From Dolichospermum sp. ST_sed8 (GTDB taxonomy: Bacteria; Cyanobacteriota; Cyanobacteriia; Cyanobacteriales; Nostocaceae): a stretch of DNA of 38,417 nucleotides. The stretch is from contig JAKOGY010000017.1 in assembly GCA_028658405.1 (NCBI GenBank), forward strand, positions 1 through 38,417. Reading direction: 5' to 3'. Below the pieces are notes generated by a model. The model ran no database searches. It saw only the letters and a list, made by a program, of their open reading frames with translations, and was not told the origin of the DNA. The position numbers and the translations under genes are program-made. Below, in pieces: positions 8,851-16,495 of this stretch (its first letter is position 1; each line of letters opens with the position of its first letter).

Positions 8851-8887
8851 AAAAAAAATGCTAGATGAACTGAGTCGCATCCAGCAT
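8851..8887 (-). terminator. rho-independent terminator of the pilin gene
   Basis: The arms ATGCTAGATG (8858-8867) and CATCCAGCAT (8878-8887) pair with one G-U or mismatch position around a 10-nt loop, and on the minus strand the hairpin is followed by an eight-base T run (8851-8858). It lies 24 bp after the pilin stop. Confidence 0.8.
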
Positions 8888-8910
8888 TTTTCCACAAGAA
8901 GCATGAAACT

Positions 8911-9423
8911 TTACTTCATGTTTTCCCCATCCGCACAGGCTGCATTCGCTCCTGCATTTAGTGTAAGATTAGGAGGAGTAGTAGTAACTCCAGTTGACTG
9001 ACAAGCAACAGCAGAACTTTGTCCACTAGTAAGAACGACTACACCACCAGAAAAGCTTTTGAGAGAAGCAGCATCTTGAGATGTGGCTGTGACAGTGCTT
9101 TGAACGGTGTCTGGGTTAAGGATTGCATAAATATAGTTAGTAGTCTGGGTAGGAATACCAATTTGCAAAGCTGTAAAGTCGGAAGCAAAAGATGGATTTT
9201 CAATCCGGTAAGACTGTTGCGCTCTGTTAACTGAACCAATATAGGTTTTAGCTTCTGATTGTTTAGCTTTTGCCGCTTGGTTGAGGAAGGAAGGTAGAGC
9301 AATAGCAGATAGAATACCGATGATGATGATTACAACTAACAATTCAATCAGGGTAAAACCTTCGTTGTCTTTCTTTTTACCGAGAAGGTGTTGGATGAAT
9401 TTAGCTTTCAGTTCAGTTTTCAT
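8911..9423 (-). CDS. type IV pilin-like protein (major-pilin class)
   Basis: Protein of 170 residues with an unusually long basic leader of 22 residues ending in NEG, then the mature N-terminus FTLIELLVVIIIIGILSAIA. Gly22/Phe23 is the prepilin peptidase site and Glu at mature position 5 is present. After the hydrophobic alpha1 comes LPSFLNQAAKAKQSEAKTYI, a cyanobacterial PilA hallmark, then a globular part with a C-terminal Cys pair (AVACQS ... AACADG) likely closing a disulfide loop. AAGGAA precedes the ATG. Expected in type IV pili (motility, hormogonia, DNA uptake). It is a paralogue of 15599-16114, with its own terminator and a conserved leader. Confidence 0.92.
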   Translation of the reverse strand: MKTELKAKFIQHLLGKKKDNEGFTLIELLVVIIIIGILSAIALPSFLNQAAKAKQSEAKTYIGSVNRAQQSYRIENPSFASDFTALQIGIPTQTTNYIYAILNPDTVQSTVTATSQDAASLKSFSGGVVVLTSGQSSAVACQSTGVTTTPPNLTLNAGANAACADGENMK

Positions 9424-9500
9424 AGTAGTTTCCTTGGGGTGGAGTATTTGTTTGTTTCTCTATGTAAATAATTTACCCACATCTGATCAGTTTTATATCA
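9424..9500 (-). promoter_or_regulatory. conserved 5' leader of the pilin gene
   Basis: On the minus strand the ~60 nt before the ATG read GGGTAAATTATTTACATAG, GAAACAAACAAATAC, then CTCCACCCCAAGGAAA. The same order and nearly the same bases precede the second pilin at 16114. Non-coding conservation beyond the ribosome binding site suggests a shared promoter or mRNA leader. No -10/-35 pair is asserted. The rest of the gap to 9955 holds the repeats listed separately and a small hairpin (AGGAAATC/GATTTCCT, 9752-9773). Confidence 0.5.
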
Positions 9501-9674
9501 CCTCTGGAAAAGAATTTTTTTAGCATCAAAAAAACAGGATGATAACTGTGACGAAAATAGGTGAAAACCTTTACCTAGAGATACTTTCACTCTACAGAGG
9601 CTGGATCTTAAATAGGGTAAAAGAATTTTGTTCTCTATTTAATAATGTGGTTAAGACTAAAAATCAAACCATAC

Positions 9675-9706
9675 GTAGGTTGGGTTGACGCAAGGAAACC
9701 CAACAT
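9675..9706. repeat. short GTAGGTTGGGTTG-family hairpin
   Basis: GTAGGTTGGGTTGACGCAAG followed by GAAACCCAACAT, the inverse complement of the copy at 6496-6526 with an identical loop. It lies in the intergenic gap upstream of the pilin and is presumably a mobile or recombinogenic repeat. Confidence 0.7.
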
Positions 9707-9790
9707 AATTACATATGGGTTTTGGTTGCGCTGCAATGTGGCGAAGAAAACAGGAAATCTAATCTGATTTCCTAAAACAAGCCCTGGCAA

Positions 9791-9902
9791 CTAGAAGTCG
9801 CGGTTATACAAACAAAGTCCACCTGCGTGGACTAAGAAAAAATACTTGTTTTCAACCCACGAAGGTGGGTTTTGCCTGTGTAGTTGCGGTTTCTAACCGC
9901 CA
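9791..9902. repeat. dispersed repeat with AGTCCACG..GTGGACT and CCCACCTTCGTGGGT hairpins
   Basis: Contains AAAGTCCACCTGCGTGGACT and AACCCACGAAGGTGGGTT, two hairpins in a row between arms reading AGTCGCGGTTATACAAAC and GTGTAGTTGCGGTTTC. Its reverse complement matches each unit of the tandem repeat at 33726-33987 (ACACAGACGAAACCC, GTCCACGAAGGTGGACTTTG), so all are one repeat family. Confidence 0.75.
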
Positions 9903-9955
9903 ATTTAATCTTAATAGGACTTGTATGTACAGCGTAGAATAACGGATGGAGAGCG

Positions 9956-10543
9956 TCAATTAGGTTTTCTAACCAAGAAAACTACATCAAATTCGTATTC
10001 CCAATTAAAATGCCTGTAGCAAATAAAGTTACTAAATAGATTGAGAACGTCTTGTAACTTAAAATCGTGAAAATGAAATGGATTATAATGCGTTGTCTTT
10101 TTAGATGGATAGGTCAAAATTATCTGATTAATACAATTACGCTCTACAAAGTTAGGTAAAATTGATGTGTCCTTTAAGTGTTCAATCGTTTCTACAGAAA
10201 ATAACATATCAATGGGGCGATTAGATACCCAAGTATCTAAATTAGCTGGATGAAATTCTGTTTTTTCACTCGTGTATTCTTGTCGCGCATAATCAATAGT
10301 TGGCTCGTCTGCATCTAATCCGATGACAAAATCAACGTCAGGATTAGTTGACAGTAAAAAGCTACCATATCCGCAACCACAAGCGGCATCGCAGACTACT
10401 CCTTGAGCAAACTGTCGTAAAAGCGCATATCTTTCAATATGTCGTTGTAGACGTACCTGTCTTTCTATTTCTAGCAGTTCTTGACGATTTATATATAATC
10501 GTTGATCAGCTTTAATTGGAGGAAATGATTTTGGTGCTTCCAT
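9956..10543 (-). CDS. class I SAM-dependent methyltransferase
   Basis: Protein of 195 residues. The SAM-binding motif I is VVCDAACGCGYGSFLL, with GLDADEPTIDYARQ as motif II and the IDMLFSVETIEHLKD segment as the acidic motif before the acceptor loop. The C-terminus NWEYEFDVVFLVRKPN gives the last strands. It resembles small-molecule or sugar methyltransferases in glycan clusters. It is the last gene of a four-gene minus-strand run (13580 to 9956), 32 bp after the glycosyltransferase. The substrate is unknown. Confidence 0.85.
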   Translation of the reverse strand: MEAPKSFPPIKADQRLYINRQELLEIERQVRLQRHIERYALLRQFAQGVVCDAACGCGYGSFLLSTNPDVDFVIGLDADEPTIDYARQEYTSEKTEFHPANLDTWVSNRPIDMLFSVETIEHLKDTSILPNFVERNCINQIILTYPSKKTTHYNPFHFHDFKLQDVLNLFSNFICYRHFNWEYEFDVVFLVRKPN

Positions 10544-10575
10544 TGACTTTTAGTAATTATTTAGTATGTGCAAGA

Positions 10576-11652
10576 TTAATTTTGATTGCGTTCTTCAATA
10601 TCTTTTAATATCTCATACCAGATTTTATCATAAATGTTTTGCCAGTTATGCTCTTTTTCAGTATATTCTCGGATTAAATGACTGCGGTTAATTAATTCTG
10701 ATTCTGGCAAATTTAAAGCCCATTCAATGATTTTGCGATTTTCCTCTGGATCAGCAGTTAAATAAATGGCATCAGGACAAGCAAAACCACTTTCAGGAGT
10801 TACTAAAGGAATTAAACCTCTAGCTGCATTCTCTAAAACTGTTGTGGCTTGAGCATCCATAGTTGCTGTATGGATATAAAAATCACAGTTTTCAACTACC
10901 CAGTCATTAAATTCGGGATCATTGTTGTTAATGTTACCAATAAAATTAAATAAAAATTCTTCTCCATTTATACTAGCTTCAACTAAACCTGCATCTCTAT
11001 TTAAGGAAGGACTAGCTACATGAAGAAGAGTATCTAACCCCATCAGACTCATGCAGGTAAGGTCAAATCCTTTGTAAGATCCAAGATTGCTGATATGAAT
11101 TAATTGTCGTTCACCAATAGCATTAAATTTCTCTTTTTTAATAGGAAAATTTTGGCTGGCAACTCCCATATTAGAGCGAATTAATTTATCTTTTAATTCA
11201 TATTGAATCGAATTATCTTGTTTAGCAAAAGTTTTTTCCATCCAAATTTCTCCACAGAGAGCAAAAATTTTATTAACACTTCTTAATTGCTGTTCATAAA
11301 AGGGCATACAGGTTGTCCATTCGGTCGGAAATTCTGGAACCCAAGGAAATAAAATATAGGTATTGGGATGACATTTTTGCTCAGGATTGAGAGCATTATC
11401 TGTTACCCAATTTCTCAATAATTTTGGTTGATTGACATTAGATACCGGTCCTCTACTATCCCAAGTAAGATGACCAATTAAAATATCTTCAGGATGATCA
11501 GTTACTTTACCATCTAACCAATGAGCTTGGTGAAAACCTGTTTTCTGACTTAAATAATATTCTGCCCATTTGGCTATTTCTAAGTTAGAATATTCATATT
11601 TTTGATATGTGTCCTCTGTTAAAACATAACCACTCCAAAAAAAATGTAGCAT
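10576..11652 (-). CDS. glycosyltransferase, GT-B (GT4-like)
   Basis: Protein of 358 residues. The second Rossmann domain shows IHISNLGSYKGFDL, a typical nucleotide-sugar-side strand, and the GT4-type donor motif is recognisable as MDAQATTVLENAARGLIPLV followed by TPESGF (the E-x7-E region). The N-terminal half is unusual and includes ILIGHLTWDSRGPV and YILFPWVPEFPTEW. GAGGAA precedes the ATG. It starts 9 bp after the neighbouring methyltransferase stop, so the two are an operon. It probably adds a sugar during surface-glycan synthesis; donor and acceptor cannot be read from sequence. Confidence 0.8.
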   Translation of the reverse strand: MLHFFWSGYVLTEDTYQKYEYSNLEIAKWAEYYLSQKTGFHQAHWLDGKVTDHPEDILIGHLTWDSRGPVSNVNQPKLLRNWVTDNALNPEQKCHPNTYILFPWVPEFPTEWTTCMPFYEQQLRSVNKIFALCGEIWMEKTFAKQDNSIQYELKDKLIRSNMGVASQNFPIKKEKFNAIGERQLIHISNLGSYKGFDLTCMSLMGLDTLLHVASPSLNRDAGLVEASINGEEFLFNFIGNINNNDPEFNDWVVENCDFYIHTATMDAQATTVLENAARGLIPLVTPESGFACPDAIYLTADPEENRKIIEWALNLPESELINRSHLIREYTEKEHNWQNIYDKIWYEILKDIEERNQN

Positions 11653-11661
11653 AACTTTTCC

Positions 11662-12198
11662 TCAATTTATTGATTTTGTGGCAATGACATTCAGACTAAT
11701 TAGTGTATCTACAAGGCGAATTGTACTACTATCATTAAATAAGTTAAATTCGCTAATCTGTTGGTATTCTCTAAATCCTACTTCTTCTAAACAAACTGCT
11801 AGGATGTCAAAGTCAAAACCCGTTTTGTGAACATCATATATATTAATTTGTCCCCCAAATATAATCCGCATGATGTGCAGTCTATCAAAGGGTGTAAACT
11901 CTGGATGTAAATATAACCAGCATAACTTTCTTAAGTCAGGAACGCTAATACATAGCTGTCCACCTGGTTTGAGAACCCGATACCATTCTTTGAGAGTATT
12001 GGTTAATTCGTTATCTATGCCATAGTAAAAATGTTCTAGCACATGGCTGGCATAAATAGCAGAAATAGAATTATCCTCAAATTGACTTAAATCAGAGGCG
12101 TTACCAATATAATCAACTTCTGGACGAGGTTCTACATCTAATATTTTCCATTCTGGATGAAGTTCTCTACCACCAATATGAAGTTTGATATCTGTCAT
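11662..12198 (-). CDS. class I SAM-dependent methyltransferase (Methyltransf_11 type)
   Basis: Protein of 178 residues beginning KLHIGGRELHPEWKILDVEP, the short-N-terminus form found in cyanobacterial glycan loci where the first strand lacks the glycine loop of classical motif I. Later motifs are clear: AIYASHVLEHFYYG and EWYRVLKPGGQLCISVPDL, the latter very typical of Methyltransf_11. AGGAG sits 6 nt before the ATG. It is the second gene of the four-gene operon. The target is not identifiable. Confidence 0.87.
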   Translation of the reverse strand: MTDIKLHIGGRELHPEWKILDVEPRPEVDYIGNASDLSQFEDNSISAIYASHVLEHFYYGIDNELTNTLKEWYRVLKPGGQLCISVPDLRKLCWLYLHPEFTPFDRLHIMRIIFGGQINIYDVHKTGFDFDILAVCLEEVGFREYQQISEFNLFNDSSTIRLVDTLISLNVIATKSIN

Positions 12199-12260
12199 TT
12201 TTTACTCCTGTAACTAAAAATTAATCCTTGATTTGAGCGATAAATCGCTCACTACTAACT

Positions 12261-13580
12261 TTACTCAAGCATAATTAAATCAAAATTCACTAGAACCAAA
12301 AGCAACTTTTGTAATAATTCAAAAACTTTTACTTTTTCTATGGGTTCTCCTGTGAGAGGATCAATAGGTCTCAACTTTTGCCAATATTCGACTAAAGACA
12401 TCATTGATAGAGGTTGATCAAATAAAGGTAACAAACAGAGAGCCATTGAGCTATCTACATGAATCAAGTCATTAGTTAAAGTTAAACTTTGAGAGATAGA
12501 AAACATTTTTCCCTCTCTTACAGAAGTAATCACATTGCTTTTTAAATCGGGGTTATTGAACTGTGGATGCAGATGTACTGTTGCATTTTCCCATTTAGCA
12601 TCAGTCCATTCAGCAACTTGTACAAAAGAATGTGCTGCTTGGGGATGTCCACACCAAAAATCTAGTAGTCTATAAACTGGGTGGAGTAGTTCAAATAAAT
12701 GTAAACTATCTTCGGGAGATATTTCTAGTAAACCCATTGCTAGAAAAGCAGGTAAATTATCTGGTTCTTTAAATAACTTCATCAAGTCCCATTGTCGCCA
12801 ATTTCTCATTTTAATAAACTCTAAATCAGCAGAGCTTAAAGCTGCAAACATATCATTGATTGTGTAACCTGTATCTCCTTGAAATAAGAAATTCATGAGA
12901 ATATTCTCTTGTCTGTTTTCTCCTTCATAGATAGAATTCCAAGTTGCAGCTTTAAGATTAACATCATCCTTTAAAGCTTGCATTGTTTCCACAACCATTT
13001 CCATTTCGAGTTCTCCTGGATTATCATCCATTAAACCCATCAGACCAAATAGTTTTTGAGCGCGAAAATGGGAGACTCTTTGCAGTGAACTATGTAGATT
13101 ACTTCTGATAATGCCTTCTGGTTTTAATACAGCTTTCATTGCTTGCAAAGCCACAGCTATATCAGGGAAAAGATAGAGAACTTCATCACAGTTAATGTAA
13201 TCAAATTGATCATCTAGCTTGTCTAAATCATATATTGATAAAACATGAAATTCAGCATTATCAAAGCCATGATATTCTAAACGCTGCCGTGCTAGTTTAA
13301 CTGATTCTTCGGAGATATCAACACCAACAATTTTTGCACCAGGATTAGCTTCTGCTAAAATTAAAGATTTATAACCACTTCCACATCCAGCATCTAAAAT
13401 TACTTTATTTTTAGTATCTATAACTTTCTGATTTCTTAGATAATAAGAGGTGATTAGGTTATGAGTATATAGTGCATTAACCTCATCTTTAGGCGATTTA
13501 TCTAGGGGATGATTAGGATAGGGTGCGCTATCAAATTGCTTACGGATTTTATCCCATAAATCAGAGTTGGAATTATTCAT
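12261..13580 (-). CDS. SAM-dependent methyltransferase with extended C-terminal domain
   Basis: Protein of 439 residues from the ATG at 13580; an in-frame TTG at 13610 could add 10 residues, but ATG is preferred. The N-terminal ~220 residues are a class I methyltransferase: VILDAGCGSGYKSLILAE (motif I), KIVGVDISEESVKLARQR (motif II), DYINCDEVLYLFPD and KPEGIIRSNLHSS. The C-terminal ~220 residues include a PVYRLLDFWCGHPQ segment and resemble an appended domain seen in cyanobacterial 'methyltransferase domain-containing' proteins; I cannot assign its function. It is first in the operon, 62 bp before the next gene. Confidence 0.83.
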   Translation of the reverse strand: MNNSNSDLWDKIRKQFDSAPYPNHPLDKSPKDEVNALYTHNLITSYYLRNQKVIDTKNKVILDAGCGSGYKSLILAEANPGAKIVGVDISEESVKLARQRLEYHGFDNAEFHVLSIYDLDKLDDQFDYINCDEVLYLFPDIAVALQAMKAVLKPEGIIRSNLHSSLQRVSHFRAQKLFGLMGLMDDNPGELEMEMVVETMQALKDDVNLKAATWNSIYEGENRQENILMNFLFQGDTGYTINDMFAALSSADLEFIKMRNWRQWDLMKLFKEPDNLPAFLAMGLLEISPEDSLHLFELLHPVYRLLDFWCGHPQAAHSFVQVAEWTDAKWENATVHLHPQFNNPDLKSNVITSVREGKMFSISQSLTLTNDLIHVDSSMALCLLPLFDQPLSMMSLVEYWQKLRPIDPLTGEPIEKVKVFELLQKLLLVLVNFDLIMLE

Positions 13581-13702
13581 CAAAATTATTATTACACCTA
13601 AAATTTTCAATAGTAACTATGAATCAGTTGAAACTATACATGATTTTACTTAGATAACACTAAAAAGTAACAAAACTTAATTAAAATAATTGAGGATCTG
13701 TT

Positions 13703-13721
13703 ATAATGCAAATTGCATTAT
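13703..13721. promoter_or_regulatory. 19-bp perfect palindrome with a TATAAT, possible operator/promoter
   Basis: ATAATGCAA-A-TTGCATTAT is a perfect inverted repeat in the region between two divergent genes, 25 bp before the Uma2 ATG. A TATAAT at 13702-13707 overlaps its left arm, as expected for a repressor site on a -10 box. No convincing -35 box is seen. Regulator unknown. Confidence 0.4.
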
Positions 13722-13746
13722 ATGTCAAAAATAAGGTGGGTCAATT

Positions 13747-14367
13747 ATGGTTCAAGCCTTACCTCAAATCAAATTAGTCACCTTTGAAGAGTTTATAGAG
13801 TGGTATCCAAATACAGGTATCCGCTATGAACTACATGATGGAGTAATTATAGAAATGACACCACCCGTAGGAGATCATGAAGAAATTGTCGGGTTTTTGG
13901 TTGGAGAAATAGTTACACAATACAAACAGCTAAAATTTCCCTATTTTATTCCCAAAACTGCTTTCATTAAATCAGCAAACAGCAAATCAGCGTACTCACC
14001 AGATATACTGCTGTTAAATCGGTCTAACCTGGTGAATGAACCTTTATGGAAAAAACAGTCTACTATTAGTGAATCTGCTTCTGTCCCTATTGTGGTGGAG
14101 ATTGTCAGCACAAATTGGCGTGATGATTACTACAAGAAATTAGCTGACTACGAACAAATGGGTATTGTTGAATATTGGATTGTTGATTATGCTGCTTTAG
14201 GTGGTAGAACATTTATTGGTAATCCTAAACAGCCTACTATTTCTATTTATCATCTGATAGATGAGGAATATCAGGTTAGTCAGTTTAGAGATGATGATTT
14301 GATAATATCACCAACTTTCCCAGATTTACATTTAACTGCTAATCAAATTTTTAAAGGTGGTGTTTAG
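13747..14367 (+). CDS. Uma2 family (DUF820) putative endonuclease
   Basis: Protein of 206 residues with the standard Uma2 pattern: FEEFIEWYPNTGIRYELHDG, GVIIEMTPPVGDHEEIV, the YSPDILLLNR acidic strand, then VPIVVEIVSTNWRDDYYKKL and ADYEQMGIVEYWIVD, giving D ... E-x-V ... D ... K of the PD-(D/E)XK core. AAGGTGGG lies upstream of the ATG. A palindromic possible operator is 25 bp upstream. It is a separate lineage from the three copies in the first 3 kb, judging from low similarity. Confidence 0.88.
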   Translation: MVQALPQIKLVTFEEFIEWYPNTGIRYELHDGVIIEMTPPVGDHEEIVGFLVGEIVTQYKQLKFPYFIPKTAFIKSANSKSAYSPDILLLNRSNLVNEPLWKKQSTISESASVPIVVEIVSTNWRDDYYKKLADYEQMGIVEYWIVDYAALGGRTFIGNPKQPTISIYHLIDEEYQVSQFRDDDLIISPTFPDLHLTANQIFKGGV

Positions 14368-14372
14368 TTTCC

Positions 14373-14482
14373 CTCGTTCCCTGGCTCTGCCGGGGAATGA
14401 ACTTCAAGAGGCTCTGCCTCTATTATACTTTATTGGAGGCAGAGCCTCAATTCTGCATTCCCAGTCAGAGACTGGGAACGAG
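14373..14482. repeat. nested foldback repeat (CTCGTTCCC / GGGAACGAG)
   Basis: Outer arms CTCGTTCCC and GGGAACGAG and inner arms GAGGCTCTGCCTC and GAGGCAGAGCCTC form a long hairpin with a TATTATACTTTATT-type loop. It is a familiar dispersed cyanobacterial repeat (AGGCAGAGCCT family). It separates the Uma2 gene from the permease gene and explains a spurious open frame reading through it. Confidence 0.8.
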
Positions 14483-14502
14483 TTTAATTAGGCAAAATCA
14501 TT

Positions 14503-15393
14503 ATGACAATTACCAAAAAAAGATTACCAAATTTCTGGAAATTTACGAAAAATCCGACTCTATCTCAGCGATTAATGCAGATTGGCATCGGTATGACCCT
14601 ATTTTTCATCTTCTTAGCCTTTTTTGCACCAGTTTTTCAAAGTTGGGGGTGGTTGCAAAACCCGAAAGAATTCCTCTCTAACCCTATTCATGAAGCCCCT
14701 TCGGCTAAACATTGGTTTGGCACAAGTCGTTTAGGTTATGATGTCTTTTCTCGAAGTGTGTTTGGTGTGCAAGCCGCGCTGCAAGTGGTGACTTTAGCAA
14801 CATCCTTGAGTATGATCGTTGGTGTGCCTTTGGGGATGGTCAGCGGTTATTTGGGGGGGAAATTAGATAAAGCCCTGTTATTTCTCATGGATAGTATTTA
14901 TACTTTACCCGGATTGCTACTGTCAGTGACCTTGGCTTTTGTGGTGGGGCGAGGAATCTTAAATGCAGCGATCGCTATTAGTATAGCCTATATTCCCCAA
15001 TATTATCGCGTAGTTCGTAACCACACCGTCAGCGTCAAAACAGAAGTATACATCGAAGCTGCCCAAGCAATGGGGGCTTCTACCTGGGTTGTTTTATCCA
15101 GATATCTATTTTTCAACGTCATTCAAAGCGTCCCCGTCCTCTTTACCCTCAACGCCGCAGATGCCATATTAGTTTTAGGCGGTTTAGGATTTTTAGGGTT
15201 AGGATTACCCGAAGAAGTACCAGAATGGGGATATGATTTAAAACAAGCTCTAGAAGCACTACCTACAGGCATTTGGTGGACTACCTTATTTCCTGGTTTA
15301 GCAATGACAACCTTGGTGGTAGGGTTATCACTACTTGGTGAGGGCTTAAATGAATTTGTCAATCCTCGTCACAGAAGAGAAAATAGGCAATAG
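14503..15393 (+). CDS. ABC transporter permease, DppC/OppC (peptide/nickel) type
   Basis: Protein of 296 residues with six likely membrane segments, the first at about residues 27-45. The OppC_N-like part precedes a periplasmic stretch (FGTSRLGYDVFSRSVFG, the family-typical GTDxLGRDVFSR motif). The cytoplasmic EAA loop, EAAQAMGASTWVVLSRYLFF, contacts the ATPase. GGLGFLGLGLPEEVPEWG is also diagnostic. It would pair with a DppB-like permease, a solute-binding protein and ATPases, none of which is in the window, so its partners must be encoded elsewhere, as is common in cyanobacteria. The substrate is probably a peptide; metal is possible. Confidence 0.92.
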   Translation: MTITKKRLPNFWKFTKNPTLSQRLMQIGIGMTLFFIFLAFFAPVFQSWGWLQNPKEFLSNPIHEAPSAKHWFGTSRLGYDVFSRSVFGVQAALQVVTLATSLSMIVGVPLGMVSGYLGGKLDKALLFLMDSIYTLPGLLLSVTLAFVVGRGILNAAIAISIAYIPQYYRVVRNHTVSVKTEVYIEAAQAMGASTWVVLSRYLFFNVIQSVPVLFTLNAADAILVLGGLGFLGLGLPEEVPEWGYDLKQALEALPTGIWWTTLFPGLAMTTLVVGLSLLGEGLNEFVNPRHRRENRQ

Positions 15394-15426
15394 TTTGATG
15401 ATAACTGTAAAACAAAAGAGATAATT

Positions 15427-15588
15427 GTGAACGATAATATTACATTAATAGCGGCTGCTACAGGTGGATTTATGATTTCTGTGGCTTTATCGGGTATTCT
15501 CAAAGGCGCACCTGTAACAAATTGGCAACAGGCACATAGTAATTCATACCCAGTTGCTAATGTACAAATTATGAGTAAAAATAATTAA
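15427..15588 (+). CDS. small hypothetical membrane-like protein (53 residues), GTG start
   Basis: A GTG-initiated frame of 53 codons, preceded by AAAGAG at about 7 nt. It reads MNDNITLIAAATGGFMISVA then LSGILKG, one probable membrane or signal segment, then a polar tail ending IMSKNN. It occupies the whole gap between the permease stop (15393) and the convergent pilin stop (15599). No family is recognised. It could be chance, but the frame fits the gap and composition well. Confidence 0.45.
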   Translation: MNDNITLIAAATGGFMISVALSGILKGAPVTNWQQAHSNSYPVANVQIMSKNN

Positions 15589-15598
15589 CTATTAATTC

Positions 15599-16114
15599 CT
15601 AGTCCATATTGCTCATCGTTCCTGTACAAGCTACGCCGATGGAAGTTAAACTAGGAGTTGTAATGGGATTATTAGCTTCTGGCCCGGCTGTTTGACAAGC
15701 AACTGCCAAAGTTAGTCCATATGAGATTACGGTGACACCACCATTAAAGCCTTTGAGAGCAGCAGTATCATTAGCTGTTGCTGTAATAATGGCTTTATTA
15801 GAATCTGCTGTCAGACTATAACTATAGTTATTAGTTGATACTGGAATACTTATTTGTAGAGTATCAAGACTATCAGTAAATAATGTATTTTCCATTCGGT
15901 AAGCTTGCTGCGCTCTATTAACTGCACCAATATACATCTTTGCTTCAGATTGTTGAGCTTTTGCGGCTTGGCTTAGGAAAGAGGGTAGAGCAATAGCAGA
16001 TAGAATACCAATGAGGATAAATACCATTAACAGTTCAATAAGAGTAAACCCTTCATTGTTTTTATTTTTGCTCAGAAGATGTTGAACTAATTTGGTGTAC
16101 AGTTCACTTTTCAT
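15599..16114 (-). CDS. type IV pilin-like protein, paralogue of 8911-9423
   Basis: Protein of 171 residues with a 22-residue basic leader ending in NNEG, mature start FTLIELLMVFILIGILSAIA with Glu5, then LPSFLSQAAKAQQSEAKMYI and GAVNRAQQAYRMEN. The leader, alpha1 and first loop closely match the pilin at 8911-9423, while the globular half has diverged; the C-terminal Cys pair (AVACQT ... GVACTG) is kept. The ATG is preceded by AAGGAA within the shared leader. I find no T-tract terminator after its stop, unlike its paralogue. Probable pilus subunit or minor/alternative pilin. Confidence 0.92.
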   Translation of the reverse strand: MKSELYTKLVQHLLSKNKNNEGFTLIELLMVFILIGILSAIALPSFLSQAAKAQQSEAKMYIGAVNRAQQAYRMENTLFTDSLDTLQISIPVSTNNYSYSLTADSNKAIITATANDTAALKGFNGGVTVISYGLTLAVACQTAGPEANNPITTPSLTSIGVACTGTMSNMD

Positions 16115-16190
16115 CGTAATTTTCCTTGGGGTGGAGTCTTGTTTGTTTCCCTATCCAAATAAGTTACCCAAATTTAATCAATTTCATAAA
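16115..16190 (-). promoter_or_regulatory. conserved 5' leader of the second pilin gene
   Basis: On the minus strand GGGTAACTTATTTGGATAGG, GAAACAAACAAGAC, then TCCACCCCAAGGAAAA precede the ATG, matching the leader at 9424-9500 with few changes and small indels. This is shared non-coding sequence, so the duplication included the leader or it is under selection. Confidence 0.5.
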
Positions 16191-16214
16191 TACGTAGACA
16201 TAATATTAGGTCTT

Positions 16215-16461
16215 GTAGGGTGGGCAATGCCCACCGTGAGAGGGTTTTGGTGGGCATTGCCTAGTGTGTTAATTCATTCCATAAGACTTCATGCAGAAAA
16301 TGTGTTGTTTTGTTGCCTGGAAAAAGGCATGAAACAGATGCTTTGGTGGAAACAACGGTAACAACAGCGATTTTTCGGATAAAGTCCCAAAAAATCAGCA
16401 AAATTAACACCCTAGGCAATGCCCACTGTGAGAAGGTTTTGGTGGGCAATGCCCACCCTAC
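16215..16461. repeat. composite foldback repeat split by a ~150-bp insert
   Basis: The outer ends GTAGGGTGGGCAATGCCCAC (from 16215) and GTGGGCAATGCCCACCCTAC (to 16461) are inverted copies. A direct unit (GGGCAATGCCCAC, GTGAGA, GGTTTTGGTGGGCA) occurs on both sides of a middle segment ~16258-16414 whose edges CTAGTGTGTTAATT and AATTAACACCCTAG are themselves inverted with one mismatch. It looks like one short repeat nested inside another. Together with the pilin leader it fills the gap 16115-16495; open frames crossing it are artefacts. Confidence 0.65.
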
Positions 16462-16495
16462 AGATATCTTCAAAAATTAAAGAGGAATCCTATAT

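Noticed and set aside
14397-14681. 94-codon plus-strand frame
   Set aside because: It starts within a hairpin repeat and overlaps the permease gene in another frame; the permease has clear family motifs.
14503-15393. Complete peptide ABC transporter operon
   Set aside because: Only the one permease is present; no second permease, ATPase or binding protein adjoins it.
16092-16473. Two opposite frames of 70-89 codons beside the second pilin
   Set aside because: Both read through the GTAGGGTGGGC composite repeat, giving repeat-typical peptides such as VGWALPT; no transposase motif was found in them.
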